Assembly: GCF_007751035.1 (NCBI RefSeq)
Contig: NZ_CP036433.1
Location: 5,809,001 to 5,873,000, forward strand
Source of the DNA: Lignipirellula cremea
GTDB taxonomy: Bacteria; Planctomycetota; Planctomycetia; Pirellulales; Pirellulaceae
DNA: 64,000 bases
Direction of reading: 5' to 3'
Below, piece by piece: positions 25,440-34,208 of this stretch (positions are counted from its first letter, which is position 1; the number at the start of each line of letters is the position of its first letter). The position numbers and the translations under genes are program-made. The notes beneath the pieces were generated by a model. That model did not search any database, was not told where the DNA came from, and saw nothing but the letters and a program-made list of their open reading frames with translations.

Positions 25440-26276
25440 ATGATCGCCACAATTACCCGTGCTGGTCGTGCGCGCGATGACAGTTCGGGACTTCTCGATT
25501 ACGTTTCGCCCACCAGATTGAACACCTGGCTGTCGTGCCCGTTAAAGTTCAAGCTGCGTTACGTGGAAGGCATCAAGGAGCCGACCTCATCGAGTCTGTT
25601 TCTTGGCAAACGCGTCCACGACGGCTTGGAGTTTTTCTATCGCCATCGACAGGACGGCGACCATCTGTCCGCCACAGATGTCGCGCAGCATATTTCCGAA
25701 TCTTGGGACGAAGCGGTCGCTGCTGAAGATATGCAGTTCCCCTCGTTCGACGACGAAGCGGTGCTGAAACGTCAAACGATCGGATTGGTCGAAGCCTATC
25801 TCGATACACGAGATGCCAACGAGGGTATCCCAGTGGCCGTCGAAAGGCCGCTGGAGTGTCCGCTGGTCGATCCGGAGACCGGGGAGGACTTGGGCATGGC
25901 GTTGTTTGGATTCGTCGATCTTGTTCTCGAATCGCAAGCCGGGCTGACGATTGTTGATTTCAAGACGGCAGCGCGATCGAGCGCACCGCTGGAGATTTCG
26001 CACGAAGTCCAGTTGTCCTGTTACGCCTACGCATTCCGACACGTGTTTGGTGCGACCGAGCAAGAACTGCAAATTCGCAGCCTCATCAAGACGAAGACCC
26101 CGAAGGTTGAAACACACCGTTACCCCGCCCGCGGCGACGCGCATTTTCGGCGACTATTCGCCGTGATCCGCGCCTACCTCGATGATCTACAGTCCAATCG
26201 GTTCGTGTATCGGCCCGGTTGGACGTGCTCGATGTGCGACTACCGCGAAACCCATTGTCGCCAATGGCAGGGCTGA
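25440..26276 (+). CDS. PD-(D/E)XK nuclease with Fe-S-type Cys set (RecB/Cas4-like)
   Basis: 278 residues, ATG 25440 with GGAG six bases upstream. Motifs: SPTRLNTWLSCPLKFKLRYV (Cys33), His60 (GKRVH), Asp160 (FGFVDLV), the catalytic Asp173-x-Lys175 (IVDFKT), Gln191/Tyr195 (QLSCYAY) and a C-terminal CSMCDYRETHC. The four Cys (33, 263, 266, 273) match the 4Fe-4S clamp of Cas4/AddB-type nucleases. It would cut DNA ends or single strands. No cas genes or CRISPR array are near, so a role in the cargo system or in element maintenance is more likely than adaptation. Confidence 0.85.
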   Translation: MIATITRAGRARDDSSGLLDYVSPTRLNTWLSCPLKFKLRYVEGIKEPTSSSLFLGKRVHDGLEFFYRHRQDGDHLSATDVAQHISESWDEAVAAEDMQFPSFDDEAVLKRQTIGLVEAYLDTRDANEGIPVAVERPLECPLVDPETGEDLGMALFGFVDLVLESQAGLTIVDFKTAARSSAPLEISHEVQLSCYAYAFRHVFGATEQELQIRSLIKTKTPKVETHRYPARGDAHFRRLFAVIRAYLDDLQSNRFVYRPGWTCSMCDYRETHCRQWQG

Positions 26277-26311
26277 ATCACCAAGAATCTACGAACAACA
26301 AGGAGCAAACC

Positions 26312-26860
26312 ATGCCAGGACTGACCGTTACGGAAAAGGAACATTGGAAAGATCGCATCGGCAAACGGATCGGCAAGAAGATCGAAGCCGTTTCCGCCGA
26401 AGACCCAAACCTGCTGGACCGAGTCCATCGCGAAGCGCGCGAGCGGGCGTTAGCTTCTCTCGGCTTGTCGGAAATGCAGCAGGAACTCGACGGCGTCGAA
26501 CAGCAGAAGTCGGCGTTGGACAAACGCGAACGGCAAATCCAGCGCGCCATGCTCGCCCACGTTCGTGGCGTGCCCGTCGAGGACATCGACGATTACCACT
26601 CCTATCGCTACGACCACGAAGTGGACAACGCGGTGAATCGTCGGCAGGCCGTTCACGAGGACGAGCTGCTCGCAGAGGGCGAAATCGGCCAGCGAATCCT
26701 GAAACTCCGCGAGGAGAAAGACAACCTGCTCGACACTGTATGGCTCGCCACTTCGCCGAAGCAGATCAAAGAACTTTGGTCGAAAGTCGCTGACCTGCTG
26801 GGCGACGACCAAACGCAACTTCAGCGTGACGCGCTGGCGATCGTTCCCGCCGAAGAGTGA
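26312..26860 (+). CDS. Unknown charged coiled-coil protein
   Basis: 182 residues, ATG 26312 with AAGGAGC upstream. Almost entirely helical and highly charged (LSEMQQELDGVEQQKSALDK, ILKLREEKDNLLDTVWLA). No catalytic motif. Position after the nuclease suggests a partner or regulator; function unknown. Confidence 0.6.
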   Translation: MPGLTVTEKEHWKDRIGKRIGKKIEAVSAEDPNLLDRVHREARERALASLGLSEMQQELDGVEQQKSALDKRERQIQRAMLAHVRGVPVEDIDDYHSYRYDHEVDNAVNRRQAVHEDELLAEGEIGQRILKLREEKDNLLDTVWLATSPKQIKELWSKVADLLGDDQTQLQRDALAIVPAEE

Positions 26861-26896
26861 TCGCCTCGCACTCGCGCGAACAGAAAAGGGGACCAC

Positions 26897-27025
26897 ATGG
26901 AGAGTTTGTTTGGACTTGCCATGCTGGCCGCGATTGCCTGGTGGTGTTACAAATCGGGCAAACGCATCGGCAGCCGCAAAGGCTACAATGTCGGCCGCTC
27001 CCGCGGTCGCCGCCGACGGCGTTGA
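26897..27025 (+). CDS. 42-residue membrane/basic microprotein
   Basis: ATG 26897 with AAAGGGGAC upstream, stop TGA 27023. The N-terminal half is a short hydrophobic helix (FGLAMLAAIAWWCY), and the C-terminal half is Arg/Lys/Gly-rich (SGKRIGSRKGYNVGRSRG and then Arg repeats). It could be a membrane anchor with nucleic-acid or lipid-head contacts, or a toxin-like peptide. It is the last gene of the operon, ending 27 bp before a strong hairpin. Confidence 0.55.
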   Translation: MESLFGLAMLAAIAWWCYKSGKRIGSRKGYNVGRSRGRRRRR

Positions 27026-27052
27026 TCAACTCCGACCAGCACACGCACGGCA

Positions 27053-27095
27053 GTTGGGCCGCCCTCCGGGGCGGCCCAACCTGTCGCTTTCTTTT
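27053..27095 (+). terminator. Terminator at the end of the cargo operon
   Basis: GTTGGGCCGCCC (27053-27064), loop TCCG, GGGCGGCCCAAC (27069-27080), then CTTTCTTTT. A perfect 12-bp stem; the last plus-strand feature of the mobile block. The following 27096-27289 holds no gene. Confidence 0.85.
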
Positions 27096-27289
27096 ATCTA
27101 TCAGGACGTTTTCGGGCACTTCGGAGGCCCGGTACACCGGCGTAGTTGCGAAAACGCCTCCGAGCCGCCCCGCCATCCGATGTGATAACCCATTGGAAAA
27201 CAATGCCTTACACCAAGTTCGCGTCAAAGTGGAAATACACGTAGTTGAGTCCACAAATAATACTTATTCAACTTTGGCGGAGAGCCTGT

Positions 27290-27425
27290 TTTTACTCGGA
27301 TCGGAATGCCGCTGTTTGTCCGTTGGTGCAGGTCACAATCAATTGGCCGCGCGCGGCGGCCAGGCCGCTGGGGGCGGGCGGGAAGGGAGAGTTGGATGAC
27401 CTTGCCGTCGGTGCCGATGGATGTG
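27290..27425 (-). pseudogene. Decayed C-terminal fragment of a beta-propeller gene
   Basis: On the minus strand, IGTDGKVIQLSLPARP reads in one frame and GLAAARGQLIVTCTNGQTAA to a stop in another, a frameshifted tail resembling PQQ/quinoprotein propellers. No start or upstream part is present. Confidence 0.35.
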
Positions 27426-27606
27426 CTTCAGCCGAGATGGCTGCTACGCCTGGTGCGACACCGCCGAGGTGTTTGACGTCAAGACGAAGCAGCGCGTGGC
27501 TCAGTGGACCAACCGCGCCGACGGTGAAGGCAGCCCGGTGATGAGCAGCGAGTTTTTCGAAGTGCACCGGCGCGGCGGTGACGTTGACTTTGTTGGGCAC
27601 CAAATG
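27421..27606 (+). pseudogene. Decayed C-terminal fragment of a secreted planctomycete protein
   Basis: The plus-strand frame AWCDTAEVFDVKTKQRVAQW, then SSEFFEVHRRGGDVDFVGHQMG resembles the tail of secreted propeller-type proteins (strand, strand, final DG-V-VGxQxG). It has no proper beginning and no coding continuation, so it is probably a relic left near the edge of the inserted block. The rest of 27606-27647 shows nothing. Confidence 0.35.
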
Positions 27607-27647
27607 GGATCGGCTACGTCGGAGCAGAGTAATCGGTCGCTGGTAGG

Positions 27648-28685
27648 TCACTGCAACTTCCAAACGCGAATGACTTCTTTGCTGCCGCCAGCGAGATATC
27701 GGCCATTGGGGCTGATGGCGAGACACATCATGCTGTCGTCTTGAGCTTGAAAGGACGTTAGCAGCTTGTACGTCTGGGCGTCCCAGATTCGCACAGCCTT
27801 GTCTTCGCCGGCCGACACTATGCGGGAACCGTCGGGCGTAAACAAAACCGACGTGATGTCGGCCGTGTGGCCGCGCAGCGTGTGCACCTCGTCACCCGAG
27901 CCTGCGTTCCAGAGTCGCAACGTGTCGTCCCAGCTCGCGGAGACAATTTGCTTGCCCGAAGGACTGAAAGCGACCGACGTTACCGTTTCGCTATGGCCGC
28001 GAAGCGTCCGGACTTCCTCACCGCTGGCGGCATCCCAAACCTTCAGTTCGTTCTCGCCGTCACCGGTCACGATGCGTTGGCCATTGGGACTGAACGCGGC
28101 AGTCGTGACGTCGTATTCATTGCCTTGCTGAAGCGTAATCAAAGCCTCGCCGTCACTCGCATCCCACACGACCAGTGTGTCGTCCGCACTGCCCGATGCC
28201 AGATATTTTCCTGTCGGATCGAAGCGGAGGACGGTAATCGACTCTTTGTGACCTTCGAATTCGCGGAGCATCTTGCCACTCGCCGCGTCACAGATTCCCA
28301 ATTCACCACCGTACGTTCCCACGGCAATCCGCTTGCCATCGGGGTGGAAGACGACAGCGGTCACGGCGCTGTCGTAGCGGCGTAATGTGCGGGCGGCTGC
28401 ACCGGTTTTCAAGTTCCACAATCTGAGCGTTTGGTCATCACCGCCCGACACGAGCCAATGACTGTCAGGGCTGATTGCGACCGACAACACCCATCGCTTG
28501 TGGCCATGCAACATGTGGAGTTCGCGGGACTGCTGGGCCGTCTCATCGGCGCGCGCCGTCAAGCATATGGCGGCAACACCCAAGCAACATGCGATCTGCA
28601 CGAAACGCACGGCCTTTGTCACACGACGGGCATCACTCAGCGGAAAGGGCAAATGATGCCTGTTGAATAGTCGGGCTTCATTCAT
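27648..28685 (-). CDS. Secreted WD40 beta-propeller protein
   Basis: 345 residues from ATG 28685, which overlaps the upstream DUF1552 stop by ATGA; the longer frame has no support. Signal peptide FVQIACCLGVAAICLTARAD. Seven WD repeats follow, each ending in LRLWN, LVVWD, LKVWD or similar, with GH dipeptides (LHGHKRWVLSVAISPDSHWL). WD40 propellers are protein-binding scaffolds; here it closes a DUF1592-DUF1552 operon and probably works in the periplasm or at the cell surface. Confidence 0.88.
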   Translation of the reverse strand: MNEARLFNRHHLPFPLSDARRVTKAVRFVQIACCLGVAAICLTARADETAQQSRELHMLHGHKRWVLSVAISPDSHWLVSGGDDQTLRLWNLKTGAAARTLRRYDSAVTAVVFHPDGKRIAVGTYGGELGICDAASGKMLREFEGHKESITVLRFDPTGKYLASGSADDTLVVWDASDGEALITLQQGNEYDVTTAAFSPNGQRIVTGDGENELKVWDAASGEEVRTLRGHSETVTSVAFSPSGKQIVSASWDDTLRLWNAGSGDEVHTLRGHTADITSVLFTPDGSRIVSAGEDKAVRIWDAQTYKLLTSFQAQDDSMMCLAISPNGRYLAGGSKEVIRVWKLQ

Positions 28686-30016
28686 GCCAGCAGCTCGGTG
28701 ATGGGGCCTTTGCTTTCCTTGAACGATTCCACGGGGCAGCGCAGTTGCTGCAGGATCGTCAGGTACAGATCCGAAGCTGATCGGTCGTTCCCTTTCCACT
28801 TCAAATGTTGACCGTGCCGGAAGCCGAGCCTGTTGCCGCCGGCCAACAGCAGCGGGAAGCTGCTGCCGGAATGGCTGCTGATCTGCGACCCGCCGAGCAG
28901 CAGCACGGTGTGGTCGAGCAACGTTCCATCACTGGCCTCAATCGCGGCGAGTCTGTCCATCAGCCGCGCCAGGCACTCGCAGTACATTCGGTCACGTAGC
29001 CCGATCAACTTCGTATCAGAATTGTCCGCGCCGCGGTTGCCGGAACCTTTGTGATGATAATCATGAACGCCGCGCGTCGGTGCGCCAGTCGCTTTGGACC
29101 AATCCTTGTACTCGTCGTAAGTCGGCCCGGCCTCGCCGCCAAGACTCTGCGTGACCACGCGAGTCATGTCTGTTTGAAAAGCCAGCGCGATCAGATCCAT
29201 CATCAGTTCGATGTGCTCACGGAAGCTTGTTTTGCTTTTGGGTTCGGTCCGCACGCTCGCTTCGTCGAACTTCGGCCGCCCCTTCGTGAGAATGGCATCG
29301 CGGTCGTCGAGCCTCTGTTCGACTTCGCGGATCGAAGTCAGATACTGCTCCATCCTTTGTTGGTCGGTGTGGCCGAGCCGCCGCTGCAGATCCTTCACGT
29401 CGCCGACCGCCGTGTCGAGGATACTGCGATTGAGCGCGATGCGAGCCTTGGCCTGCTTGAGCTGTGACGAATCGGCCGGAGGAAACAGATTCTCGAACAC
29501 ATACCGGTAGTCGGCGGTGGCCGGGATGTCGACGCCCAGTGCGTTGCGCGACAAGGTGGCGGCGCCGACACCCGACGTCCAAGACAGTGCCAGCGACGGC
29601 AGGTACGTCGGGCCGATGTATTTGGCCGCGACCTGGTCGAACGACACCGTGTTAGTCAGCACGCCGGGCGTGATGTTGATGTTGTGGCCTGTCAGAAAAT
29701 TGTACGGGTGCGGATGGCCGCTGATCCGGCCTTCGATGTGCGACAAACTGGTGAGTACGGAGAACCGCTCGCGGTGACGGGCCAGCGGCTGATGTGAAGG
29801 CGAGATCGTATAGTTGAAGCCGGTATCCTCAGGGAACCAGTTGTAATGGTTGATGCAGCCGGGAATGTAAAAGCAGGCGAGCCGACCGGGGTCGCGCTGC
29901 TCTTGAGCAGCCGCCAGCGTCCTGCCAGACATGATTTCCAGCCAGGGGAGAGCAATGGTCGCTCCGAGGCCTTGCAGAACGGTACGACGTGTGACGGGAT
30001 TGGCTTTTGCATTCAT
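28682..30016 (-). CDS. DUF1552 secreted protein
   Basis: 444 residues. Twin-Arg-like N-terminus (RRTVLQGLGATIALPWLEIM) followed by CFYIPGCINHYNWFPEDTGF, the family signature. The C-terminal LLLGGSQISSHSGSSFPLLLAGG segment is also typical. The family is almost confined to planctomycetes and Verrucomicrobia; function unknown, related by fold prediction to sulfatase/DUF1501-like hydrolases. It directly follows the DUF1592-type gene, its standard partner. Confidence 0.9.
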   Translation of the reverse strand: MNAKANPVTRRTVLQGLGATIALPWLEIMSGRTLAAAQEQRDPGRLACFYIPGCINHYNWFPEDTGFNYTISPSHQPLARHRERFSVLTSLSHIEGRISGHPHPYNFLTGHNINITPGVLTNTVSFDQVAAKYIGPTYLPSLALSWTSGVGAATLSRNALGVDIPATADYRYVFENLFPPADSSQLKQAKARIALNRSILDTAVGDVKDLQRRLGHTDQQRMEQYLTSIREVEQRLDDRDAILTKGRPKFDEASVRTEPKSKTSFREHIELMMDLIALAFQTDMTRVVTQSLGGEAGPTYDEYKDWSKATGAPTRGVHDYHHKGSGNRGADNSDTKLIGLRDRMYCECLARLMDRLAAIEASDGTLLDHTVLLLGGSQISSHSGSSFPLLLAGGNRLGFRHGQHLKWKGNDRSASDLYLTILQQLRCPVESFKESKGPITELLA

Positions 30017-30022
30017 TGCGAA

Positions 30023-32596
30023 TCACCTCTTATTGGAAGTGGCGGTGGTCTCTAAGAAGGTTCTGGAACGAACCAGTGCCTTGAGCAGATCACGCATCAA
30101 ATATTGTTTATCAGATTGATCGTTCATGACAGCCCGAATTGTCACTAGATCGAGCACGTCAGCCGGGCGGCCGGTTCCGTAGAGCGTGAGCTTCTTCAGC
30201 AAACCTCGGACGATGTCATCGAGGTAATGCGTGACGAGCAGTTCCTTGCATTCAACGAAGCTGTTGAACTTTTCGCCGCGCGGCAAAGTTCCCGTGGCGT
30301 CGACGGGCCGGGTCTGGCCTTCGCCGCGCCATTCGATTTTGCCGTCCAGTTCCTTGCGACGGTAGCGCTCGTGTTCGACGTTTCGCCAGCGACCGCTTAA
30401 GTCAAAGTTTTGAAAAGCGAAACCGAGCGGATCCATCTTCTTGTGACAAATCGAGCATTTGCTGTCTTGCTGATGCTGGACGAGCAATTCGCGGAAGCTC
30501 TTTCCCTGGTTCTTTCCATCAAAAGGGCTCAGCTCGGGAACTTCGAGAGGTGGGGGCGGCGGCGGGTCGTCGAGGATGTGATTCAGCGTCCACGACCCTC
30601 GATAGATCAGCCAATTGTCCCCCATCCAGCAAAGCATCGACTGGATACCGGCGTGGCCGAGCACTCCACCGCCCCGTGGATCGTCCGGGCGCGGCTTGAG
30701 CGTGACTTTCCGCAACTCGCCCCCGTCGATGCCGTCGTACCCGTAGTGGACGGCGAGAATGTCGTTCATCATCGTCCAGTCGCTGGAGATCAGTTCCCGC
30801 GCCGGCCGGTTGTCGGCGAAGAGGCGGGCGATGTATTGAATCGTCTCCTCTTTCATCGAGGCTTTCATGTTTCGGCCGAACTTGAAATCCTGCTTGTTGA
30901 AGTGCGACATCGTCAGCGTGATCGGCTGATCCATGTTCAGCCACTGCGTCACGAAAGGACGAAAGAAGGCGTCGCTGCGCGGATCGGCTAACAGGCGCTC
31001 GACCTGTGCGTCGAGCACTTGGGGGTCGCGGAGTTTTCCGGCGTCGGCCAGCTTTCGTAATTCCTCGTCTGGCGGCGCGCCGACCAGCATGAAGCTCAGT
31101 CGCGATGCGATTGCGTGCTGGGCGACCGATTGGTTTTCGTCTGCCGGCGAAGCCAGGTACCGAAACGGCCCGCCCATCAGTACAGATTGGAAAGTGGCGC
31201 GCAGGGCATCGTCAAACGAGAACTCCTGCGCACGCAGCTTCTGATAGAGCGCGAAGAACTTGGATCGTTCGGCGTCCGTCACCGGCCGGCGCCAGGCGCG
31301 GTCTATCCAAAGTGCAAGCAGACATCGCGCACTCTGGTCGTTGTCTGCGATCTTGCCGGCATCGGAGTTCCAGCTTGCCGGTGGCCAGGCGGCGCGATGG
31401 TCGTAGTCGATCTCGATCGACTCGACGATGATCGACGGCACGGGCTGCTCGTCCGGCGTCCGCAGCACCTTGCGGTCGAACGCCGGGCGGTAGACGCCGA
31501 TGCCGCCGGGGATGTTGTCCTCGGGCTTGCTGCGGTCGTCGTTCTCGAAGCCGTCGACCGCGTACGGCACTTCGACGAACGATTGCAGCATGATCTTGAT
31601 GACATCGCCCTCGATCAAACAATCTTCCATCCGCACGGCGTAGACCAGCGTCTGCGGCTCTTCGCCGATCGGCCGGTAATCGATATAGCTGCCGCCCACT
31701 TTGACCCACAGCATCGGTTCGGGCAGCCGCGGCATCGGCCGCCGCGCGACGACGCGGACTGTCATCTTCATCGCGGCCCGCTTGTCCGCCGGCGCGGGTA
31801 CGGCGAGGAACGAATTGCCGCGGTCACCGGTCCACTGCGTCGGCAGGTACAGCCCGATGCCCTTTTTGCACGGCAGGTTCTTCGACCGCGTGAAGATGCC
31901 TTTGTCTTTCCAGGTTTCCTCGACGAATCTGTACCAGTCGTTGAATTCGTGCTCGCGGAAGTCGATGCTGACCCGTCGTTCCCGGTCCGGCTCAAGAAAG
32001 CGGATGCTGTCGACCGCCCGCTGCGTGACTTCCAGCCACTGGGCGACCGAATCGGCCGCGTCCTGCAAAGCTGTCGCGCCGGTGTCGAAGCCGTCGACTT
32101 TGGCGTCGTCGGGCAAGCCGGCTCCGAAGTCGATCGGCACGCCGGTCAGGTCCTGCAACGCCGCCGAGAACTCGCGGCGATTCAAACGCCGCTGCGCTCC
32201 GCTCGTCTTGGAGGCTTGCTGTGTCGCCTGATCGATGATCCACGTCAGAATCTGCTGCTTCTCCGCTGCGGACGGCTGCGGCTCGCCCTTAGGCGGCATC
32301 TCGCCGCTGACGAGTGCTTCATGAACCATCGTCCAGAGCTGTTGGCTGTCGTCGCCGAATCCCGTCACCCGGTCAAAGCGAACTTGTGCGTTCTGCTCCT
32401 CCGCTCCGTGACACCCCATACAGTATTTCGCCAGCAGCGGCCGAATGGTTTCCCGATAATCGGCGAACGCCTCGCTTGCCGCGCTTCCCAGGATCAGAAT
32501 GCACGTACAGATCGCAGGCCATACGCCGAACGACTGGCTGTTTGCAGGACAGGTCACGTTGAGTGCGATCGATTTCATGTAGGTTCGTTGAGTCAT
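30023..32596 (-). CDS. Cytochrome c / DUF1587-1592-1588-1585 protein
   Basis: 857 residues. Signal-like N-terminus (FGVWPAICTCILILGSAASE), then a haem-binding CMGCH near residue 60. DUF1587 (RRLNRREFSAALQDLTGV), a carbohydrate-binding-like middle, DUF1592 (HAIASRLSFMLVGAPPDEEL), DUF1588 (RGGGVLGHAGIQSM, LDDPPPPPPLEVPEL) with a second CxxCH (KCSICHKKMDPLGFAFQNFD) and DUF1585 at the end. A giant exported redox protein typical of planctomycetes, probably a cytochrome-linked oxidase/binding protein for polymers. First gene of an operon with DUF1552 and WD40. Confidence 0.9.
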   Translation of the reverse strand: MTQRTYMKSIALNVTCPANSQSFGVWPAICTCILILGSAASEAFADYRETIRPLLAKYCMGCHGAEEQNAQVRFDRVTGFGDDSQQLWTMVHEALVSGEMPPKGEPQPSAAEKQQILTWIIDQATQQASKTSGAQRRLNRREFSAALQDLTGVPIDFGAGLPDDAKVDGFDTGATALQDAADSVAQWLEVTQRAVDSIRFLEPDRERRVSIDFREHEFNDWYRFVEETWKDKGIFTRSKNLPCKKGIGLYLPTQWTGDRGNSFLAVPAPADKRAAMKMTVRVVARRPMPRLPEPMLWVKVGGSYIDYRPIGEEPQTLVYAVRMEDCLIEGDVIKIMLQSFVEVPYAVDGFENDDRSKPEDNIPGGIGVYRPAFDRKVLRTPDEQPVPSIIVESIEIDYDHRAAWPPASWNSDAGKIADNDQSARCLLALWIDRAWRRPVTDAERSKFFALYQKLRAQEFSFDDALRATFQSVLMGGPFRYLASPADENQSVAQHAIASRLSFMLVGAPPDEELRKLADAGKLRDPQVLDAQVERLLADPRSDAFFRPFVTQWLNMDQPITLTMSHFNKQDFKFGRNMKASMKEETIQYIARLFADNRPARELISSDWTMMNDILAVHYGYDGIDGGELRKVTLKPRPDDPRGGGVLGHAGIQSMLCWMGDNWLIYRGSWTLNHILDDPPPPPPLEVPELSPFDGKNQGKSFRELLVQHQQDSKCSICHKKMDPLGFAFQNFDLSGRWRNVEHERYRRKELDGKIEWRGEGQTRPVDATGTLPRGEKFNSFVECKELLVTHYLDDIVRGLLKKLTLYGTGRPADVLDLVTIRAVMNDQSDKQYLMRDLLKALVRSRTFLETTATSNKR

Positions 32597-32606
32597 GATC
32601 TCCGGG

Positions 32607-34208
32607 CTACTCTCGGCTCAGGTCATAGCATACCACCTGCCCCTGGCGGTTGCGCATCACGAGCAGGCCGCCCGCATACGGCGATTCGATGAACACTTCA
32701 TACGCGGTGGTGTTCTCGTGCGGCGGTTTCCAGCTTTCGCCGAGCTTACGGAAGTCGGCGGGGTCGGTCGTGTAGGTTTCGAGCGTCGAACGGTCGCTGT
32801 GGGCGGCGTCGGGGATCACCAGCAACCGGTCTTCCACTACCCAGAACTGCGGGCTGCCGCTGATCGCGTCGCTGGTGTGCAGCACCTTGCCGGTCGCTTC
32901 GTCCAGGATGCTGAAGAAACGCGAAGTCACCGCGGGGTCGAGCGTGTGTCCCTGCGAGAAGAAGTACACGCGGCCGTCACGGATCGCGACGCGCCGCATG
33001 CAGCAGATGTCGAAGTGGTTCTCGAACCAGAACTGCGGCTTGTCCGGCATCGTCCAGAGACGCTCTGCCATTTCAGGACTCAACCGGTACGCGGCCATCA
33101 GACCCCACGACTCCTGCTGCTTCTTCGGATTGAAATGCGCCGACGTCACGTTGACCAGCACGTGCGACTCGGACGGGGACAGCGGATACCAGGTCGGCTC
33201 CAGCCCGTCGACCGTCCACAGCACGCGGCCAGACTTTGGGTCGATCAGGCGGAGCTGGCTGCTGGCGGGCTTTCCGTGCTGCCCAATGTTGGCGCACAGC
33301 ACGTACTGTCGGCCCTGGTGAGACCATACAGCGGGCGTCGCGTATCGGCATGTGGCGTCGGCGACCTCCCACAACGTCTTGCCGCTGTCGATGTCCACGC
33401 CGCGCAGCGGGATCGTGTGGCCGCCGGTGAATTGCGGAACGACCAGCACGCCGTCGGCCACCACCAGCGACGCGCTCCTGCCGCCGCCATCGGCAAAGCC
33501 GTTTCGCTCGCGCAGCAGTTTTTCTTTTTCCGCTTCCGACAGTTTGACCAGCACGCCCGACTCATCTTCCCACAGCTTGCGGCCGGTGGCGGCATCGTAG
33601 CAGTACACCATGCCCGTCGTGCCCATCGTGAAGACTCGGCCGTCGTGCCAGGCGGGAGTGACGCCGAAGTGATTCCGTTTGCCGGAGTAGCGATTCAGCC
33701 CGCGTCCCGCTTCGACCGCTTCCCACACCGTCTTGCCGGTCTTCAGATCGATCGCCACGGTCAGGTCGTCGGCCAGGATCGCGGCGTTTCGGCGAAGCAC
33801 GGCGGCGGTCTTTTCATCGGCGAGATACTCCCGGTTCTTGTCCTGCGTCAGGTGCGGCAGTTTCTCAGCCCAGACGTCACCGGCGGGCCGAAACGAGCTT
33901 GCAAAAACCTTGCCGTCGGCCACGATCAAACCAGACGCAGCGCCCGGATGCGTATCGGCTTCGGTAAGGTGGCGGACGTACCCGGAACTGCTTCCCTTGG
34001 CAAAACCCAGGTCACGGTATTCACTGACCCATCGCTGCCGCGCCTGGCTCAAGTCATCGACTAGCCGCAAGTCATACCGCCGTGGATTAAAATTGCCAAA
34101 CGGCCCGTTGACCTGCGGCCAGGCAATTGAGTCATCCGCCCCGGCGAAGCCGCCGCCGAGCAAAATCACGAACAACAAAAGGACTTGGGCGATCAATCTC
34201 GTTGTCAT
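32607..34208 (-). CDS. Secreted PQQ-like beta-propeller protein
   Basis: 533 residues from ATG 34208 (AGGAG upstream; ATGA overlap with the hydrolase). Signal LIAQVLLLFVILLGGGFAGA. Propeller blades are seen as AIDLKTGKTVWEAVEAG, YDAATGRKLWEDESG, DIDSGKTLWEV and DPKSGRVLWTVDG, the repeat of PQQ-binding-like (BamB/quinoprotein) proteins. It could be a quinoprotein dehydrogenase or a scaffold. It ends 10 bp before the DUF1592 start. Confidence 0.85.
   Translation of the reverse strand: MTTRLIAQVLLLFVILLGGGFAGADDSIAWPQVNGPFGNFNPRRYDLRLVDDLSQARQRWVSEYRDLGFAKGSSSGYVRHLTEADTHPGAASGLIVADGKVFASSFRPAGDVWAEKLPHLTQDKNREYLADEKTAAVLRRNAAILADDLTVAIDLKTGKTVWEAVEAGRGLNRYSGKRNHFGVTPAWHDGRVFTMGTTGMVYCYDAATGRKLWEDESGVLVKLSEAEKEKLLRERNGFADGGGRSASLVVADGVLVVPQFTGGHTIPLRGVDIDSGKTLWEVADATCRYATPAVWSHQGRQYVLCANIGQHGKPASSQLRLIDPKSGRVLWTVDGLEPTWYPLSPSESHVLVNVTSAHFNPKKQQESWGLMAAYRLSPEMAERLWTMPDKPQFWFENHFDICCMRRVAIRDGRVYFFSQGHTLDPAVTSRFFSILDEATGKVLHTSDAISGSPQFWVVEDRLLVIPDAAHSDRSTLETYTTDPADFRKLGESWKPPHENTTAYEVFIESPYAGGLLVMRNRQGQVVCYDLSRE

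Noticed and set aside
25440-26276. Nuclease as a CRISPR Cas4
   Set aside because: No other cas gene and no repeat-spacer array anywhere in the window; RecB-like nucleases with Fe-S clamps occur widely outside CRISPR.
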